DNA of 10,000 bases from Halocaridina rubra (taxonomy: Eukaryota; Arthropoda; Malacostraca; Decapoda; Atyidae): NCBI GenBank assembly GCA_037179515.1, contig JAXCGZ010019467.1, positions 27,501 through 37,500 of the forward strand, in the 5' to 3' direction. Positions 8,673 to 10,000 of the stretch are shown here, piece by piece; the first letter of the stretch is position 1; each line of letters opens with the position of its first letter. A program made the translations under genes and the position numbers. Below the pieces are notes generated by a model. It saw nothing but the letters and a program-made list of their open reading frames with translations, was not told the origin of the DNA and searched no databases.

Positions 8673-8844
8673 GGGTTCTAACTGCAGCTTGGACACAGAC
8701 AAGGCATCAAAGTCTCTACTCCTGTGATGAAGCACACCTCTGCAAGGCATTATCAAGTCCCTTGCAGAGTTGTCCACAGAAAGACAGCTCAGAGATAACA
8801 TACCAAGGACAAACCAAAACTACATAGTCAGTAAGCCACTAGCA

Positions 8845-9111
8845 TCGCAATCTCAGTCAACAATAGCTTCATATAACACTCGCTGGGACAAGCCTTCTGT
8901 CCCCCAAGGAAACGTCATAAGCTAACTAGAGGCTCTGCCCATGGGCTCGCCCCTCAGAGTACAGGATCCTCCCTCAATGCTATGGGACACCACGGGGCTC
9001 ATTATGGCAGCACATCCACACCGACAATATACCGTCAGGCTAGATGGAAGCAGCAGGGTATCATTAAGACATCACAAGTTGGAGAGGCGTCCCCAATCAT
9101 ACACCTATCAA
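8845..9111 (+). pseudogene. Gypsy pol C-terminus (post-core DNA-binding domain)
   Basis: Up to a stop near 8922-8924 the frame reads SYNTRWDKPSVPQG. It then reads GSPLRVQDP, MLWDTTGLIMAAHPH, RQYTVRLDGSSRVSLRHHKLERR from about 8941. A valine/arginine-rich VRVQN block, a Trp-Asp-x-Thr-Gly turn and the RQYTVRLDGSGR strand are the usual C-terminal small beta domain of this gypsy lineage, equivalent to the GPY/F region. It is the best preserved part of the element. The frame runs on past 9112 into SINE DNA, which is a chance read-through. Confidence 0.82.
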
Positions 9112-9114
9112 GGA

Positions 9115-9320
9115 GCACTGATTCAATTCCCATGCTATCTAGGCATCAATAATAATCAAATAATCACATTAACATATGTGAAAACTTGAATCATATTTCA
9201 CCCCTGACTGGGATTAGAGCCTAAGCCACATAATTACAGTGCCAAGGGGCTACCAACCATGACACTGAAGGTCTAAAAATAGAAGCAGACAATACAGCTA
9301 ACTGCTACACTAGAAATTAA
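9115..9320 (-). mobile_element. tRNA-derived SINE, copy 1 (inverted relative to copy 2)
   Basis: The reverse complement aligns along its length with the plus-strand copy at 9404-9600. Shared blocks include TAGCAGTTAGCTGTA, CAGTG..GT.GTTGG.AGC, GGGGT.AAATATGA, TTTCACATAT, TTGATTATTATTGATGCCT and ATGGGA.T. The internal B-box-like GGCTCTAATCCC is at 9210-9221; the A-box region (about 9245-9262) is eroded. It overwrites the 3' flank of the gypsy remnant. Confidence 0.78.
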
Positions 9321-9350
9321 ATTAAATGCCAAAACGAAGCACGAGTGAGG
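9316..9350 (+). repeat. Third SINE scrap: 3'-end segment in direct orientation
   Basis: AATTAAATGCCAAAACGAAG with the following CACGAGTGAG repeats, with few changes, the 3' part of copy 2 (9594-9623). It lies between the two inverted copies and points in the plus direction, so it is neither copy's own end. Confidence 0.7.
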
Positions 9351-9403
9351 TTGGGAAGAAACTGTAATATGAACAAAAATGCATTTAGAAAGAATGCATT
9401 CAT

Positions 9404-9623
9404 TCCTAGCATAGCAGTTAGCTGTAGGGTTCGGCTCTTCTCTTAGTCCCTCAGTGGTGTAGTTGGCAGCACCTTGGTACAGTAAGTATGTGTTTTAGGT
9501 CCGAGTAACTGTTGGGGTAAAATATGACTTTTTATTTTCACATATAATGCATTTATTTGATTATTATTGATGCCTATATAGGATGGGATTCGAATTAAAT
9601 GCGAAAACGAATCCACAAGTGAG
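9404..9623 (+). mobile_element. tRNA-derived SINE, copy 2
   Basis: The left part has a perfect A-box consensus TGGTGTAGTTGG at 9455-9466 and a weaker B box GGTCCGAGTAA at 9498-9508, 43 nt apart, as expected of a tRNA-related head transcribed by RNA polymerase III. The body reads TTTCACATATAATGC, TTGATTATTATTGATGCC, GATGGGATTCGAATTAAATGCG and AAAACGAATCCACAAGTGAG. Homology to copy 1 begins about 50 bp before the A box (TAGCAGTTAGCTGTA at 9412-9426), so the element has a leader upstream of the tRNA part, or both copies inserted inside a larger shared repeat. Confidence 0.78.
9455..9508 (+). promoter_or_regulatory. Internal Pol III promoter (A and B boxes) of SINE copy 2
   Basis: TGGTGTAGTTGG fits TRGYNNARNNGG exactly; GGTCCGAGTAA fits GGTTCGANYCC with about three mismatches. 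A cloverleaf with paired acceptor arms is not evident, so this is a SINE head and not a tRNA gene. Confidence 0.65.
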
Positions 9624-10000
9624 TAATATATTTTGTAATTCTCCTAAAATGAATATTTTTAAGAAAATATTTTTGCTCTCCTGTTAGTATATACTTTCCA
9701 AAGAATTTGATTATCACATCAATATTCAGTAACTGTGTATTGGTCTCCCAGAAACCAGTAACCTTGGAAGTAAACCAGCTAAAGTTAATGCTGTCTACCC
9801 GAAGCTCGAATTATTGTCGAAGGTTTGTTAGGAATGACATCCGGCCTTGCAACTTTGAATTAAAAGTAAATGCTAACCTGAAAGACACCAAAGAAAACAA
9901 TCAAATTCACATTTTCTTTTTGTCTTTACAGGATGCAGTTTTCATTTACGTTTAAATAGTTTCAGACGAATATTTTAATTTTTCTTAACTGCAAATTCGT
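9624..10000. other. Unassigned AT-rich end of window
   Basis: No feature is supported with confidence. An 82-codon plus frame (9707-9955) has no recognised motif. The phrase GACATCCGGCCTTG (about 9837-9850) followed by AATTAAAAGTAAATGCTAACC recalls a dispersed invertebrate repeat containing GGCATCCGGCC, so this may be another repeat fragment. Confidence 0.35.

Larger units (their letters stand above)
8020..9112 (+). mobile_element. Decayed Ty3/gypsy LTR retrotransposon pol remnant (integrase part)
   Basis: Plus-strand pieces in several frames follow the order of gypsy pol from the RNase H-integrase linker to the integrase C-terminus. They are VAALGQKDYIIID (about 8020-8060), AEDPVHQLLVTRVLA (about 8080-8125), FYRMRDRLALAQDLLAFTYE (about 8176-8235), LHAGHQG (about 8290-8312), VYWPGMEG, LVYADRLTGWLEIAH, SLDTDKASKSLL and finally VRQDP-type and HRQYTVRLDGSSR sequence. 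Many stops and frameshifts mean the piece is ancient. No LTR, primer-binding site or polypurine tract was found. The 3' end is taken over by a SINE. Confidence 0.85.

Noticed and set aside
9447..9520. Functional tRNA gene
   Set aside because: The A box is good, but the B box is weak, acceptor arms do not pair, and a second homologous copy with a long shared tail shows it is a SINE.
9652..9671. AATATTTT-TAAG-AAAATATT hairpin
   Set aside because: An 8-bp AT-only stem in AT-rich DNA is expected by chance; no associated gene.

Overview
The window is eukaryotic, probably animal, repeat DNA. No host gene, operon, ribosome-binding site, CRISPR array or bacterial-style system is visible. The mix of a CR1-type LINE, an endonuclease-bearing Penelope-like element (PLE), a Ty3/gypsy remnant, tRNA-derived SINEs and very long pure AT and ATT microsatellites resembles arthropod genomes. 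A decapod crustacean is my best guess, but that is inference.

Positions 1-3980 (minus strand) hold a nearly full-length CR1-like LINE. ORF1 has a coiled coil and an SGNH esterase domain with its catalytic residues. ORF2 carries an APE-type endonuclease and a reverse transcriptase; it runs off the left edge and is open except for one TGA codon at 1574-1576. ORF1 is split by a 367-bp, 5'-truncated copy of the same family (about 2624-2990). Removing that copy restores the ORF1 frame up to a stop that overlaps the ORF2 open frame. Positions 3984-4466 are a perfect (AT)n tract of about 241 units.

Positions 4467-7073 are a broken PLE. Its 3' UTR-like tail, GIY-YIG endonuclease and RT thumb lie on the minus strand (4467-6432). 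Its N-terminal region lies on the plus strand (6433-7073), so the 5' part is inverted as in twin priming, and the RT palm is missing. A second truncated CR1 copy (5026-5694) sits inside the GIY-YIG reading frame, flanked by TGAAATG on both sides. A (TTC)n/(ATT)76 tract follows at 7221-7485.

From about 8020 to 9112 a heavily decayed Ty3/gypsy pol remnant (plus strand) covers the integrase zinc finger, a deleted catalytic core and the C-terminal domain. From 9115 to 9623 two copies of one tRNA-derived SINE face away from each other, with a third 3'-end scrap between them. Positions 7486-8019 and 9624-10000 are not recognised with confidence.

Inferred order of events: the PLE and the full-length CR1 came first, each was then invaded by a short CR1 copy, and the gypsy and SINE region is an older, separate layer. 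The exact joins let insertion order, frame and target duplications be read from one locus.
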